From positions 1 through 37,687 of the forward strand of contig JAAWGR010000147.1 of assembly GCA_022795445.1 (NCBI GenBank): a stretch of 37,687 nt of DNA, read 5' to 3'. This document shows, piece by piece, positions 31,147-37,686 of the stretch. Below the pieces are notes generated by a model. That model was not told where the DNA came from, did no database searches, and saw only the letters and a list, made by a program, of their open reading frames with translations. Positions within the stretch are counted from its first letter, which is position 1; each line of letters starts with the position of its first letter. The DNA comes from Oscillibacter sp. Its GTDB lineage: Bacteria > Bacillota > Clostridia > Oscillospirales > Oscillospiraceae. A program made the position numbers and the translations under genes.

Positions 31147-31828
31147 TGGCTTTCCCTCCATCGTTCATATTGTTCAAGCGTTCATTGAAGTCCGCTTGAC
31201 GTTGTAGAACGGATTTTGAATAGTTACTTTCAAAAATCCCTTGTTCCCATAACCGGGCCGCGCCCCGTTCCCCCATGTTGTAGGCCATCAACACCCGCGC
31301 CGAATCCCCGCATTTCTCAAACAGGCCGCGCAAGATATACAACCCGCCCTTGATGTTGTCATAAGGGTTTAACAGGTCAGCCGCGCCCACGCGCTCTTGA
31401 AGGTATCCGGCGTTGCATTGGTTAATCTGCATCAATCCATAATCGCCGGTTGAACTAATTGCAGTTGGATTGAACCCGCTTTCAACGTCTATCAGGGCAA
31501 GGATCAAACTGTAATCCACTTCATACGCTGCCGATAGGTAGTAAGTGAATTCCTGCAAATCCGCATCCATTGACAAATCTGGAAGCGGGGTAAAGCTATA
31601 CCTATCTACCTCCCATTCCTTTTCAGCCGGAAACACGATCCCTTCAAAGGCTCCATAAGTAGGCGCATCGGTTATGTACTGCCCTACCGTGACCGGCTCT
31701 TGACCGGCTTTCAGGGCGGCAAGCGTAATTCCCACACCCAGCAGGAACGCGCAAAGGCCGATAATTGCCCACGATTGAAGAATCCGTTTACCCATGCTGT
31801 TTTTCGTGGTACGCTTTGAATAATTCAT
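31139..31828 (-). CDS. membrane-anchored lytic transglycosylase (SLT family)
   Basis: The 229-residue protein has a positively charged N-terminus, one membrane helix (about 19-39), and a lysozyme-like SLT domain with catalytic Glu116 in ALIDVESGFNP, GLMQIN (131-136) and a late AYNMG motif. The enzyme cleaves peptidoglycan glycan strands. Unexpectedly it sits among early DNA-metabolism genes rather than with tail or lysis genes. A lysis, entry or envelope-remodelling role is open. AAGGA precedes the ATG 31828, which overlaps the helicase gene by 41 nt. The alternative ATG 31795 gives a shorter cytosolic tail. Confidence 0.88.
   Translation of the reverse strand: MNYSKRTTKNSMGKRILQSWAIIGLCAFLLGVGITLAALKAGQEPVTVGQYITDAPTYGAFEGIVFPAEKEWEVDRYSFTPLPDLSMDADLQEFTYYLSAAYEVDYSLILALIDVESGFNPTAISSTGDYGLMQINQCNAGYLQERVGAADLLNPYDNIKGGLYILRGLFEKCGDSARVLMAYNMGERGAARLWEQGIFESNYSKSVLQRQADFNERLNNMNDGGKAND
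31216..31233. repeat. 18-bp near-palindrome with longer dyad
   Basis: The plus strand reads TTGAATAGTTACTTTCAA and the dyad extends outward to GGATTTT/AAAATCC arms. It belongs loosely to the dispersed 18-bp family. It is inside the transglycosylase gene. Confidence 0.35.
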
Positions 31829-33059
31829 CCGTGTAGTCCTTCCTCATTTGCAAGGTTGCAAGTATATCTTCCTCAATCGTGCCAGGGCAAAGAAGCTGAT
31901 AGTAAAAGCAAGTTGTTTCCTGCCCGATTCTGTGAATCCGCTTTTTCGATTGCTCGTATAACTCGCTTCTATCTGTCAGAGAAAAACAGATTATTTTATT
32001 AGCCTTTTGCAGATTCAGCCCCATAGCCCCGGCCTGATATTGGACAAAGGTTATACTGTCCGCGCTTTCCTCATAGGCGGTCAAATCCTTTTCTTTCCCG
32101 TTGACAATGGATATAGGCCGCTCCACGTTCATAAGCGCGTGGATCATTGCATGCAATTCGTCCGTAAAGTTATAGAACACAATCAACCGATCTTCCGTGC
32201 TGTCCACCAAATCACGAAAGGCTGCAATCCTGTTTTGGTTTAGGTGTCCGCACATCATCCGCGCATATGTCCGCTTTGCAAGCAGCGTGTCCCCGATATA
32301 TTCCCGCCCGTCAATTTCCATATAGCTGTCTTTCATGAAGCGGGAATAGCAGCTTGCCGGGGCCGTTTCTATGGGGATGAAAACCTGTTTTGGCAACGTC
32401 AACACATCTTCCGTTTTCAGGAAAAAGGCCCCGTGCGCCGCAAGTTTGGCTTTCAGCCGGTCAACGTTTTTGTATCCTGTGACATGGGGAATTCTGAACC
32501 CGCTGCCCTGATCCTCTATCCACTCCATTTCAACGTACTGTTGGTAGTACAATTTCTTGCTGATACCCCAGCCCAATAGGTGAAGCTGCGACCACAATTT
32601 TTCGTACTTTCCCGCCGTTGGTGTCCCGGATAGCAGCACCACATTTTGCGGCTGCATTTTCAGAATGAACTTTGACCGTTTCGCGGTTTCGTTTTGGATA
32701 CACGAACTTTCATCCAATACCAGCGTGAAATTTTTCAGGCTCCGCAATTCCTCACGCCGGAAAATCAGATCGTAGTTGATAACCCCAACGAACAAACCAA
32801 CCGTGCCAAAGAATTCTTCATACTGTCGTTTCAATGTCAGGTTGAAGGGGGTTAAACCGTAATACTGCCGGAAATGGTTGATCCAATCGTCGATTTTGGA
32901 TTTCTGGCAGACAAGCAGAATCGGCAAGCCGTAAGAAACGGCCTTTTCCGCGCCCGTGAAGGTCTTTCCAAGGCCCATGTCATGGTAATAGGCCACCCGG
33001 TTAAAACCCCGGCTTGCGTCAAGCTGTGCGGCCTGATAAGGGTATAATTGCACCCCCAT
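31788..33059 (-). CDS. SNF2-type DNA helicase/translocase
   Basis: The 423-residue protein is a complete SF2/SNF2-type helicase: the opening LYPYQ, Walker A DMGLGKT (27-33), DESS (116-119) in place of DEAH, SGTPT (144-148), then motif V AGAMGLNLQKANKII and motif VI QSKKRIHRIGQ. It probably moves along double-stranded DNA and removes proteins, useful in replication or recombination. Its ATG overlaps the stop of the small gene before it as TAATG. Such compact helicases commonly accompany polymerase B and P4-type primases in clostridial phages. Confidence 0.93.
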   Translation of the reverse strand: MGVQLYPYQAAQLDASRGFNRVAYYHDMGLGKTFTGAEKAVSYGLPILLVCQKSKIDDWINHFRQYYGLTPFNLTLKRQYEEFFGTVGLFVGVINYDLIFRREELRSLKNFTLVLDESSCIQNETAKRSKFILKMQPQNVVLLSGTPTAGKYEKLWSQLHLLGWGISKKLYYQQYVEMEWIEDQGSGFRIPHVTGYKNVDRLKAKLAAHGAFFLKTEDVLTLPKQVFIPIETAPASCYSRFMKDSYMEIDGREYIGDTLLAKRTYARMMCGHLNQNRIAAFRDLVDSTEDRLIVFYNFTDELHAMIHALMNVERPISIVNGKEKDLTAYEESADSITFVQYQAGAMGLNLQKANKIICFSLTDRSELYEQSKKRIHRIGQETTCFYYQLLCPGTIEEDILATLQMRKDYTDELFKAYHEKQHG

Positions 33060-33265
33060 TAGTCCCGCTCCTTCCGACGCTTCCGCTTAACCCAATTCGG
33101 ATTTTTGGGGTTGTGCCAATTCACGGGGATTTTGCGGATTTCATACCGCCACTTATAGGCATCCTTGCCGATCCGCTTGAACAAGGCGCGTTCTGCGGCT
33201 CCTGCGGTTTGTTCCTGAATTCCAAACACAAACCGCTTTTGCACCGTATTGAAAACGCCGTACAC
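33059..33265 (-). CDS. small basic conserved protein before helicase
   Basis: The 68-residue protein (MYGVFNTVQKRFVFGIQEQT...) ends in a highly basic WVKRKRRKERD. It probably binds nucleic acid or the helicase. The start is GTG 33265 with AAGGTG upstream, and the end overlaps the SNF2 gene start, so the two are co-translated. Proteins with this opening frequently precede phage helicases, but no function is known to me. Confidence 0.72.
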   Translation of the reverse strand: MYGVFNTVQKRFVFGIQEQTAGAAERALFKRIGKDAYKWRYEIRKIPVNWHNPKNPNWVKRKRRKERD

Positions 33266-33280
33266 TGTGAATCACCTTCC

Positions 33281-33901
33281 TTACCTATTTGCTTCGAAAA
33301 AAGCCTTTGCGAATCCGGGCGGTGTAATTGCTCTAAAGTCTGCATCCGTTTTTGGGTCAGCAAAGGCAAGTTGCGGAATCAATGTTAATGCCGATTTGTG
33401 AAGATAGGCAAAATTCGGCGTTCCCCGTCCTGGCCTTGTGTAAAGGGGCAGTTTGTTCGGTACATCTTCCCAGCAGAAATATTGTTTGGGCGGGGGATTG
33501 AACGTTCCCCAAATTTCCGTGCGTTTTGTCCATGGATCGCCGTATTCCCACGGTTGAAAAATCAGTGTCGATTTTTCTAAATAATCGCGGAGATAACCAA
33601 CGGGATTTTCCAATGCCCACCATACCGGCTTTGCTTGCTCAATAATCCGCAAACAGGCATTAACGATTTTCAAACCTTCTTCCGGCTTTCGTTCTCGCCG
33701 TTCTGCCTTGCTATTCAAAACTGAAAATTCAGTGCAAGGTGGCGCGGCCAAAATTCCATATACGCCGCTTTTCGGCGGCTGGTATGTAAGAACGTCATTT
33801 TCTGGAAGGGTAATCAATCGCACATCATACCCGTTTTCCTTGTATGGACGGCTCCAACTTCCAGAACCGCCGCACAAGTCCAAAATGATTTTTTGTTTCA
33901 T
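33281..33901 (-). CDS. compact cytosine-C5 DNA methyltransferase-like protein
   Basis: The 206-residue protein shows methyltransferase motifs in order: LDLCGGSGSWS (S-adenosylmethionine binding), AAPPCTEFS with catalytic Cys56, ALENPVG in place of the common ENV, and WTKRTEIWG similar to the QxRxR motif. At 206 residues it is far smaller than ordinary Dcm enzymes (usually over 300) and has little space for target recognition. Some phages use such compact forms. It may modify phage DNA or act on another pyrimidine substrate. GAGGG precedes the ATG. No restriction partner is near. Confidence 0.85.
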   Translation of the reverse strand: MKQKIILDLCGGSGSWSRPYKENGYDVRLITLPENDVLTYQPPKSGVYGILAAPPCTEFSVLNSKAERRERKPEEGLKIVNACLRIIEQAKPVWWALENPVGYLRDYLEKSTLIFQPWEYGDPWTKRTEIWGTFNPPPKQYFCWEDVPNKLPLYTRPGRGTPNFAYLHKSALTLIPQLAFADPKTDADFRAITPPGFAKAFFEANR

Positions 33902-33916
33902 GCTGTGAATTTCCCT

Positions 33917-34483
33917 CTACCCGGCAAACTGCGCACCCGCTTCCACCAACGCTTCAAAGGAAATTATTGAAACGGCGGGAAGGGGGTATGTAATTTTGCC
34001 GGTCATATCGTGCAAGTAGCCCCGCGCAATGATTTTGTTGATATACCGGGCAATGTTCTTTTCAACAAAGGTTTTTACCGTTGCTGTGCCGCCCGGTGTA
34101 TAACGGTCAATGGCCCGAATCGCTTCTAATGCTAATTCCTGAAAAACATCTTCCGGGTCAATATGAACCGCTCTAATCGTTTGCAAGTTTTTCCTGATAA
34201 TCCATTGAATTTCGCCTTGAATTTCAAGAAAAATCGCGTTGCGTTCTTCCGTAGTGAAAACCCGTTCTTCCGGCATCCCCAACACGCGCCGGATTTTTTG
34301 CCTTGTTTCCCAAATTGGAACGCTCTGCCCCAACTCCATACGACGGTATGCACTTTCATCAACCCCCGCTTTTTGGGCAAGCTGCTTTTGAGAAAAGCCC
34401 AATGCAAGACGGCGTTCCTTGTAGGGGGCGGCATTGGCCTTATTTACGGCCACCTGTTCGGGGGTATAATGTACTTTTCCCAT
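33917..34483 (-). CDS. XRE-type HTH fused to sigma-region-2-like segment
   Basis: The 188-residue protein begins with an XRE/Cro helix-turn-helix (about 22-72: ERRLALGFSQKQLAQKAGVDESAYRRMELG). The second half, about 92-155 (EIQWIIRKNLQTIRAVHIDPEDVFQELALEAIRAIDRYTPGGTATVKTFVEKNIARYINKII), closely resembles a sigma-70 region 2, which normally binds the RNA polymerase clamp and the -10 element. No region 4 is present. It might recruit RNA polymerase to chosen promoters as an early transcription switch. A strong GGAGGGGG lies 5 nt before the ATG. Confidence 0.8.
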   Translation of the reverse strand: MGKVHYTPEQVAVNKANAAPYKERRLALGFSQKQLAQKAGVDESAYRRMELGQSVPIWETRQKIRRVLGMPEERVFTTEERNAIFLEIQGEIQWIIRKNLQTIRAVHIDPEDVFQELALEAIRAIDRYTPGGTATVKTFVEKNIARYINKIIARGYLHDMTGKITYPLPAVSIISFEALVEAGAQFAG

Positions 34484-34498
34484 ATGTGCCCCCTCCGT

Positions 34499-34900
34499 TT
34501 ACTTCACGGGTACGGGAATCCCCGTTTCCTGCGTGAACCGGGAAGCGGACAACCAATAAGTCCACTTGCCGGACGTTTTCACGGCATACCCAAAGGGGAA
34601 CCGGCCATCACGCAAGCCCTGATACAAGGCTTCACGGGAAATGCCCATTAACTGCGCGGCGGTTTTCGGCTGCAACCTGTAACCGCTGGCCGTGATAGAA
34701 TCATCAATGTCCCCGCGCTTGAAAAAATCAGCGTCCACGCCCAGCGCAAGGGCAATCTGTTCCTTTTTCTTGTCCGGGGGATTCACCTTCCCCGAAAGGT
34801 ACTGGCTGATCGAACTGGCTCCGATCCCGGTCATGCTGGAAACGGCTGCGCTGTTCAGCCCCTTTTCCTCTATGATTTTCTTCAATCTGTCTTTGAACAT
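34499..34900 (-). CDS. dual DNA-binding regulator (XRE HTH plus MerR/Xis-like HTH)
   Basis: The 133-residue product has an XRE helix-turn-helix at about 8-60 (SAAVSSMTGIGASSISQYLSG) and a second winged HTH at about 75-125 (KTAAQLMGISREALYQGLRDGRFPFGYAVK...SGKWTYWLSASRF) in excisionase/MerR style. Such a protein can act as a repressor or early-gene regulator. ATG 34900 lies about 10 nt after AAAGGA; a GTG at 34906 is an alternative at closer spacing. Cro- or Cox-like roles are possible. Confidence 0.85.
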   Translation of the reverse strand: MFKDRLKKIIEEKGLNSAAVSSMTGIGASSISQYLSGKVNPPDKKKEQIALALGVDADFFKRGDIDDSITASGYRLQPKTAAQLMGISREALYQGLRDGRFPFGYAVKTSGKWTYWLSASRFTQETGIPVPVK

Positions 34901-34926
34901 TTTCACTTCATCCTTTCCATGTTCTC

Positions 34927-35118
34927 TCAGTTAGTCAAAAGCCGATTGCCGTTATAGGTCCGCTGAATCCTGATCCGCATTTTGCCGTTGACTTCCTCAC
35001 GGCTGGACACGTTGAACCGCGGTTGACGCTGCCGTAAATCGTCCACGAAAGCGGCGGCTTCGTCCAGGGAATCGAATTCCAAAACCTGATCGATACAGGC
35101 TTCTAATACCTTCTTCAT
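34927..35118 (-). CDS. small hypothetical protein
   Basis: The 63-residue product MKKVLEACIDQVLEFDSLDEAAAFVDDL... has an α/β pattern with a basic C-terminus (KMRIRIQRTYNGNRLLTN). GGAGGG lies 10 nt before the ATG. It stands between a ParB-like gene and the HTH regulator and appears to belong to the same operon. I do not recognise the family. Confidence 0.65.
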   Translation of the reverse strand: MKKVLEACIDQVLEFDSLDEAAAFVDDLRQRQPRFNVSSREEVNGKMRIRIQRTYNGNRLLTN

Positions 35119-35132
35119 GCTGTCAGCCCTCC

Positions 35133-35912
35133 TTATAGTTTTTCTTCTAGACGGCTCGCTTCGCCCAAGTTGCGGTTATAGGTCCGCAAAATTACTCTCG
35201 CACATCCAATTTCGCTTCGAGTTGTGATTGATTTCCCCTCCCGCACAATCGCAACGGGGTCGGTCTTACGCAGAATCTTAACCAGCCGTTTCCGGTTAAA
35301 AGAACCTTGATACGTCTTGTAGAAAATTGACATTGCGGAAATGATTTCCCGGTTCAGACTTTCAGGAATACCGTTCCACGCTTCCTTAATGATGGAAAGG
35401 GAATCCGTCAATCCAACCGGCCCTAACTCCTTGTAGCTTTTGTAAAGCGTAGACAAGGCCACAATTTTATTGCTTCCCCGGCCCCCGCCGGAAAACTCCA
35501 TCTTCAGCCCGGTGTTTTCACAGGCTTTGGCAATAGCGGTAACATCAGGATCGCCAAACTGATACAACGCTCGGAATTTGGCGTAGACGCTGACCGGACT
35601 GGATTTCCCGTTCTGTTGAAGGAACAGATTCATTTCATCAAGCCGGGTCAGTCCATAGAACACCTTGCACATGATCAAAAAATCTTTGCCGCCCTTTTTC
35701 GCTTTGCAAGCGGCAATGGTGTGCTGCCCATCAAACACCCAATACTTTCCATCACGGAAGGATACCTTCGGCGCGTTCACAAGGTTCCAGTCAAAGCGTT
35801 TGATAATGGCGTTCACCTTCCGTTGGTCAAGGTCACGCTGATAGAGAGGATCAACCAAAATATCTTTGGTATTGACTTGCTTATACTCATAATTTTTGCT
35901 ATTATTAGTCAT
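35133..35912 (-). CDS. ParB-fold protein, DUF6551-like
   Basis: A 259-residue protein with a ParB/sulfiredoxin-like domain: KQVNTKDILVDPLYQRDLDQRKVNAI at the start and VFDGQHTIAACKAKK at 59-73, where DGQHT corresponds to the DGHxR motif of ParB proteins. This motif binds CTP or ATP in the fold. The rest (about 100-259) is helical and of unknown job. It follows another ParB-like gene by one base after the stop, so they may work together. GGAG precedes the ATG. Confidence 0.82.
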   Translation of the reverse strand: MTNNSKNYEYKQVNTKDILVDPLYQRDLDQRKVNAIIKRFDWNLVNAPKVSFRDGKYWVFDGQHTIAACKAKKGGKDFLIMCKVFYGLTRLDEMNLFLQQNGKSSPVSVYAKFRALYQFGDPDVTAIAKACENTGLKMEFSGGGRGSNKIVALSTLYKSYKELGPVGLTDSLSIIKEAWNGIPESLNREIISAMSIFYKTYQGSFNRKRLVKILRKTDPVAIVREGKSITTRSEIGCARVILRTYNRNLGEASRLEEKL

Positions 35913-35913
35913 G

Positions 35914-36828
35914 TCAAATCGTCTCCTTTATTTTCTGGATCGCCTTTTCTGCTTCCGACAGAACGGCGATCAATTTATTGGTATCATCTTCACTGAGAAC
36001 AACTTTGTAATCCTCTTGATAAATCCGAATGGAACGCCGTGTTTTTCTGTCAAATTCCTCAATGGTCAACGCCAATTCTTCCAACAAATCATCTACGGTA
36101 TGTTCCACAACTTTTTCCGTGTTGTACAAAGAAGCTGCAACTTCCGCAATAGTCTGTTTCATGCCTTTGGGGGTTGGGTCTTGTGATTTCGGCTTGTCCC
36201 ACGGCATTCCGGAAGAAATTTTCTGAACAACTTCCTGCTGCTGTTCTGCTTCCATCTTTGGTAATTCCGCGATCACCTTCTTGGGAACCTTGGTCACGCC
36301 TGATAAGATGGTATCCTTTGCCCCCGGCGAAATTTTTTCGGCGGCATCTACACCCTTGACGAATTTTTCAGCACGTTCAACAGCGGCATGGCCTATGCCG
36401 TGTTGTTTGGCAATACGCTCAGATGTACGGGGTTTTGGAATTGCCTCACTTTGAGGCAATTCCTCTTTCTTATGTTGGTTATTACCATTGCCCCCAACGC
36501 TCATTTTTTCAGCTTCGTACTGCTTGCCAATGGTGTATGTACGTTCTTCATCGGTGAGGTTGCGCCGCCCAAGCTGGGTGTTGCAAATCCAGGCAATCAC
36601 AGCCCATTCATCAGGAAAGTCCATTTCTTGAACGGTGTAGGGAATTTCCGGGTGCTTCTGGATAATGGCCCAACGGTTGTGGCCGTCAATGATGATCCCC
36701 TTCCATGTGATGATCGGGCTATATACCCGACCATCACGAAGAATCGTTTCTTCCAGGCCATTGAATTCGTCCGGCTTCAGGGGCCGCACCACATCCCGAA
36801 ATTTCGAGTTAATCTGCAATTCGTTCAT
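35914..36828 (-). CDS. ParB-like DNA-binding / nucleotide-switch protein
   Basis: The 304-residue protein has a ParB N-terminal domain (1-110) with IIIDGHNRWAII at 45-56 (DGHNR, the nucleotide-binding motif), a helix-turn-helix-like region ERIAKQHGIGHAAVERAEKFV (about 140-165), and an acidic, coiled-coil C-terminus. No ParA gene is nearby, so partition is not supported; phages use such proteins also in DNA modification and transcription. I use ATG 36828 with GGGAGG 8 nt upstream, not TTG 36834. A perfect 12-3-12 palindrome lies in the coding region. Confidence 0.85.
   Translation of the reverse strand: MNELQINSKFRDVVRPLKPDEFNGLEETILRDGRVYSPIITWKGIIIDGHNRWAIIQKHPEIPYTVQEMDFPDEWAVIAWICNTQLGRRNLTDEERTYTIGKQYEAEKMSVGGNGNNQHKKEELPQSEAIPKPRTSERIAKQHGIGHAAVERAEKFVKGVDAAEKISPGAKDTILSGVTKVPKKVIAELPKMEAEQQQEVVQKISSGMPWDKPKSQDPTPKGMKQTIAEVAASLYNTEKVVEHTVDDLLEELALTIEEFDRKTRRSIRIYQEDYKVVLSEDDTNKLIAVLSEAEKAIQKIKETI
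36437..36463. repeat. 27-bp perfect palindrome (12-3-12) inside ParB-like gene
   Basis: Arms GGAATTGCCTCA (36437-36448) and TGAGGCAATTCC (36452-36463) surround a CTT spacer. It lies in the linker between the ParB-like domain and the helix-turn-helix and encodes EELPQSEAIP on the minus strand. A 12-bp perfect dyad within coding sequence is unexpected by chance and might be a ParB-type or operator binding site. Confidence 0.6.
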
Positions 36829-36982
36829 CGTCAAATCCTCCCTTGAAGGGCTGGGCTTTCTCCCTGTCTGTCACAAACGCCATCCCCTCGCCGAACGCCA
36901 ATAGCTTTTCTTTTTCCAAATCAGACAGCTTTGGGATCGTCTTGCCAAAGGTGTCAAGAATTTTCTTTTCCTTTTCAGACAT
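36809..36982 (-). CDS. 57-residue small early protein
   Basis: The ORF begins with ATG 36982, preceded by GAGG 8 nt upstream, and encodes MSEKEKKILDTFGKTIPKLSD... with a FxxGMAF-type segment (LLAFGEGMAFVTDREK). It is the first gene after the divergent promoter region and overlaps the ParB-like gene start by 20 nt. Proteins with this pattern are frequent in clostridial phage and conjugative-element regulatory regions. Function unknown; possibly a small transcription or translation co-regulator. Confidence 0.8.
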   Translation of the reverse strand: MSEKEKKILDTFGKTIPKLSDLEKEKLLAFGEGMAFVTDREKAQPFKGGFDDERIAD

Positions 36983-37002
36983 AAAATTTGCCTCGCTTTC
37001 TC

Positions 37003-37041
37003 TGGCCCTCCCCGCTCACCCGTGATATAATCACGGGTGAG
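37003..37041 (+). promoter_or_regulatory. divergent promoter region with 27-bp palindromic operator
   Basis: Between the minus-strand early operon (start 36982) and a plus-strand gene (37066) lies a perfect 12-3-12 dyad, arms CTCACCCGTGAT (37015-37026) and ATCACGGGTGAG (37030-37041). Its centre contains TATAAT (37026-37031), a -10 box on the plus strand. On the minus strand TTCACC and TATATC 18 bp apart fit a weaker promoter for the early operon. A repressor on the palindrome would cover both -10 boxes. Confidence 0.7.
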
Positions 37042-37065
37042 AAAGGGGGTGAATTTGTATGGATA

Positions 37066-37281
37066 TTGCCGCTAAAAGAATTCTTACGCACATTTTTCAA
37101 CAATCTGCCATGGGGGGATGTTCAAATCCGATATTCCACCAATCCGTCGGAAAAAGTTATAGAACAAGCCGCTATCAGGCAGTTAGTTGAAAATGGATAC
37201 ATCGTCAATGTCACATCTGATCTTGGCGGTGTGATTTGCCGCTTGACTTCTTCCGGCGAATCTTACGCAAAAACCTTGTAA
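37066..37281 (+). CDS. probable plus-strand small protein
   Basis: The only plus-strand gene that I support. The frame encodes LPLKEFLRTFFNNLPWGDVQIRYSTNPSEK... ending GVICRLTSSGESYAKTL and looks coding to the stop. Only a TTG (37066) is available as start, 16 nt after AAAGGGGG, which is too far for a good ribosome site. An ATG at 37059 has a good site but is in another frame and ends after 43 codons, so a one-base indel or decayed gene is possible. A small DNA-binding protein regulating the adjacent promoter is a guess. Confidence 0.5.
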   Translation: MPLKEFLRTFFNNLPWGDVQIRYSTNPSEKVIEQAAIRQLVENGYIVNVTSDLGGVICRLTSSGESYAKTL

Positions 37282-37507
37282 CATCTTCCTTGATTTCCCA
37301 CCTTACACATTTCAACACTTCCACTGTTGAAATGTCTTGGTGGGAAATTTCTGCATCACACCAGCCAAAAACGCCATTAGGTTTGTTTTCTGCCGACTTC
37401 CGAACGGTTATATCCTTTATCCGGCCCAAAAATTTAGGCTTAAAACTGATAGAGTACCATTCCCCATTGACTTTGATAGCAATAGTGCGAATACGTAAAT
37501 CAAGCAT
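37211..37507 (-). CDS. hypothetical protein at right end
   Basis: The 98-residue protein starts MLDLRIRTIAIKVNGEWYSISFKPKFLGRIKDI and has a β-strand-rich N-terminal half with a basic C-terminus (FLRKIRRKKSSGKSHRQDQM). GTGAGG lies 7 nt before the ATG, which supports translation. It overlaps the plus-strand gene convergently by 71 nt, so either the C-terminus or that neighbour is doubtful. The hairpin at 37293-37348 lies inside it. I do not recognise a family. Confidence 0.5.
   Translation of the reverse strand: MLDLRIRTIAIKVNGEWYSISFKPKFLGRIKDITVRKSAENKPNGVFGWCDAEISHQDISTVEVLKCVRWEIKEDVTRFLRKIRRKKSSGKSHRQDQM
37293..37348. repeat. two-step hairpin in the right-end gene
   Basis: Outer arms ATTTCCCACC (37293-37302) and GGTGGGAAAT (37339-37348) and inner arms ACATTTCAACA (37307-37317) and TGTTGAAATGT (37325-37335) pair perfectly, with a 7-nt loop and a small internal bulge. 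No T-run follows either side, so it is not an ordinary terminator. It lies just after the plus-strand gene and within the minus-strand gene (37211-37507). Confidence 0.65.
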
Positions 37508-37516
37508 GGTTTAACC

Positions 37517-37609
37517 TCACTTTCTTGTCAGTATGTTAATTTTCAAGTGCATTGTGGCTTCCCACGACCGGGTTTCCCCGGTTTCGGCCCGTAGCCATCG
37601 GGCCATCAT
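37517..37609 (-). CDS. 30-residue micro-protein
   Basis: ATG 37609 opens a 30-codon frame MMARWLRAETGETRSWEATM... ending at TGA 37517. It overlaps the stop of the upstream partial gene as TGATG and ends 9 nt before the start of the 98-residue gene, so it fits tight operon packing. No independent proof of expression. The region contains no other gene. Confidence 0.35.
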   Translation of the reverse strand: MMARWLRAETGETRSWEATMHLKINILTRK

Positions 37610-37686
37610 CAGGCGGGATTTACAAGAAATACCGTATAAATACCATTCAAGGGCTGATACAACCAATCAACGACCAACAGATCATC
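37609..37686 (-). CDS. C-terminal end of an unidentified gene (partial)
   Basis: An open minus-strand frame enters from the right edge with about 25 codons (DDLLVVDWLYQPLNGIYTVF...) and stops with TGA at 37609, overlapping the micro-protein start. Too short to identify. Confidence 0.35.
   Translation of the reverse strand, partial: DDLLVVDWLYQPLNGIYTVFLVNPA

Noticed and set aside
35133..36828. Plasmid-style ParAB partition system, making this a phage-plasmid
   Set aside because: No ParA ATPase or replication initiator of plasmid type in the window; ParB folds are common in phage early regions.
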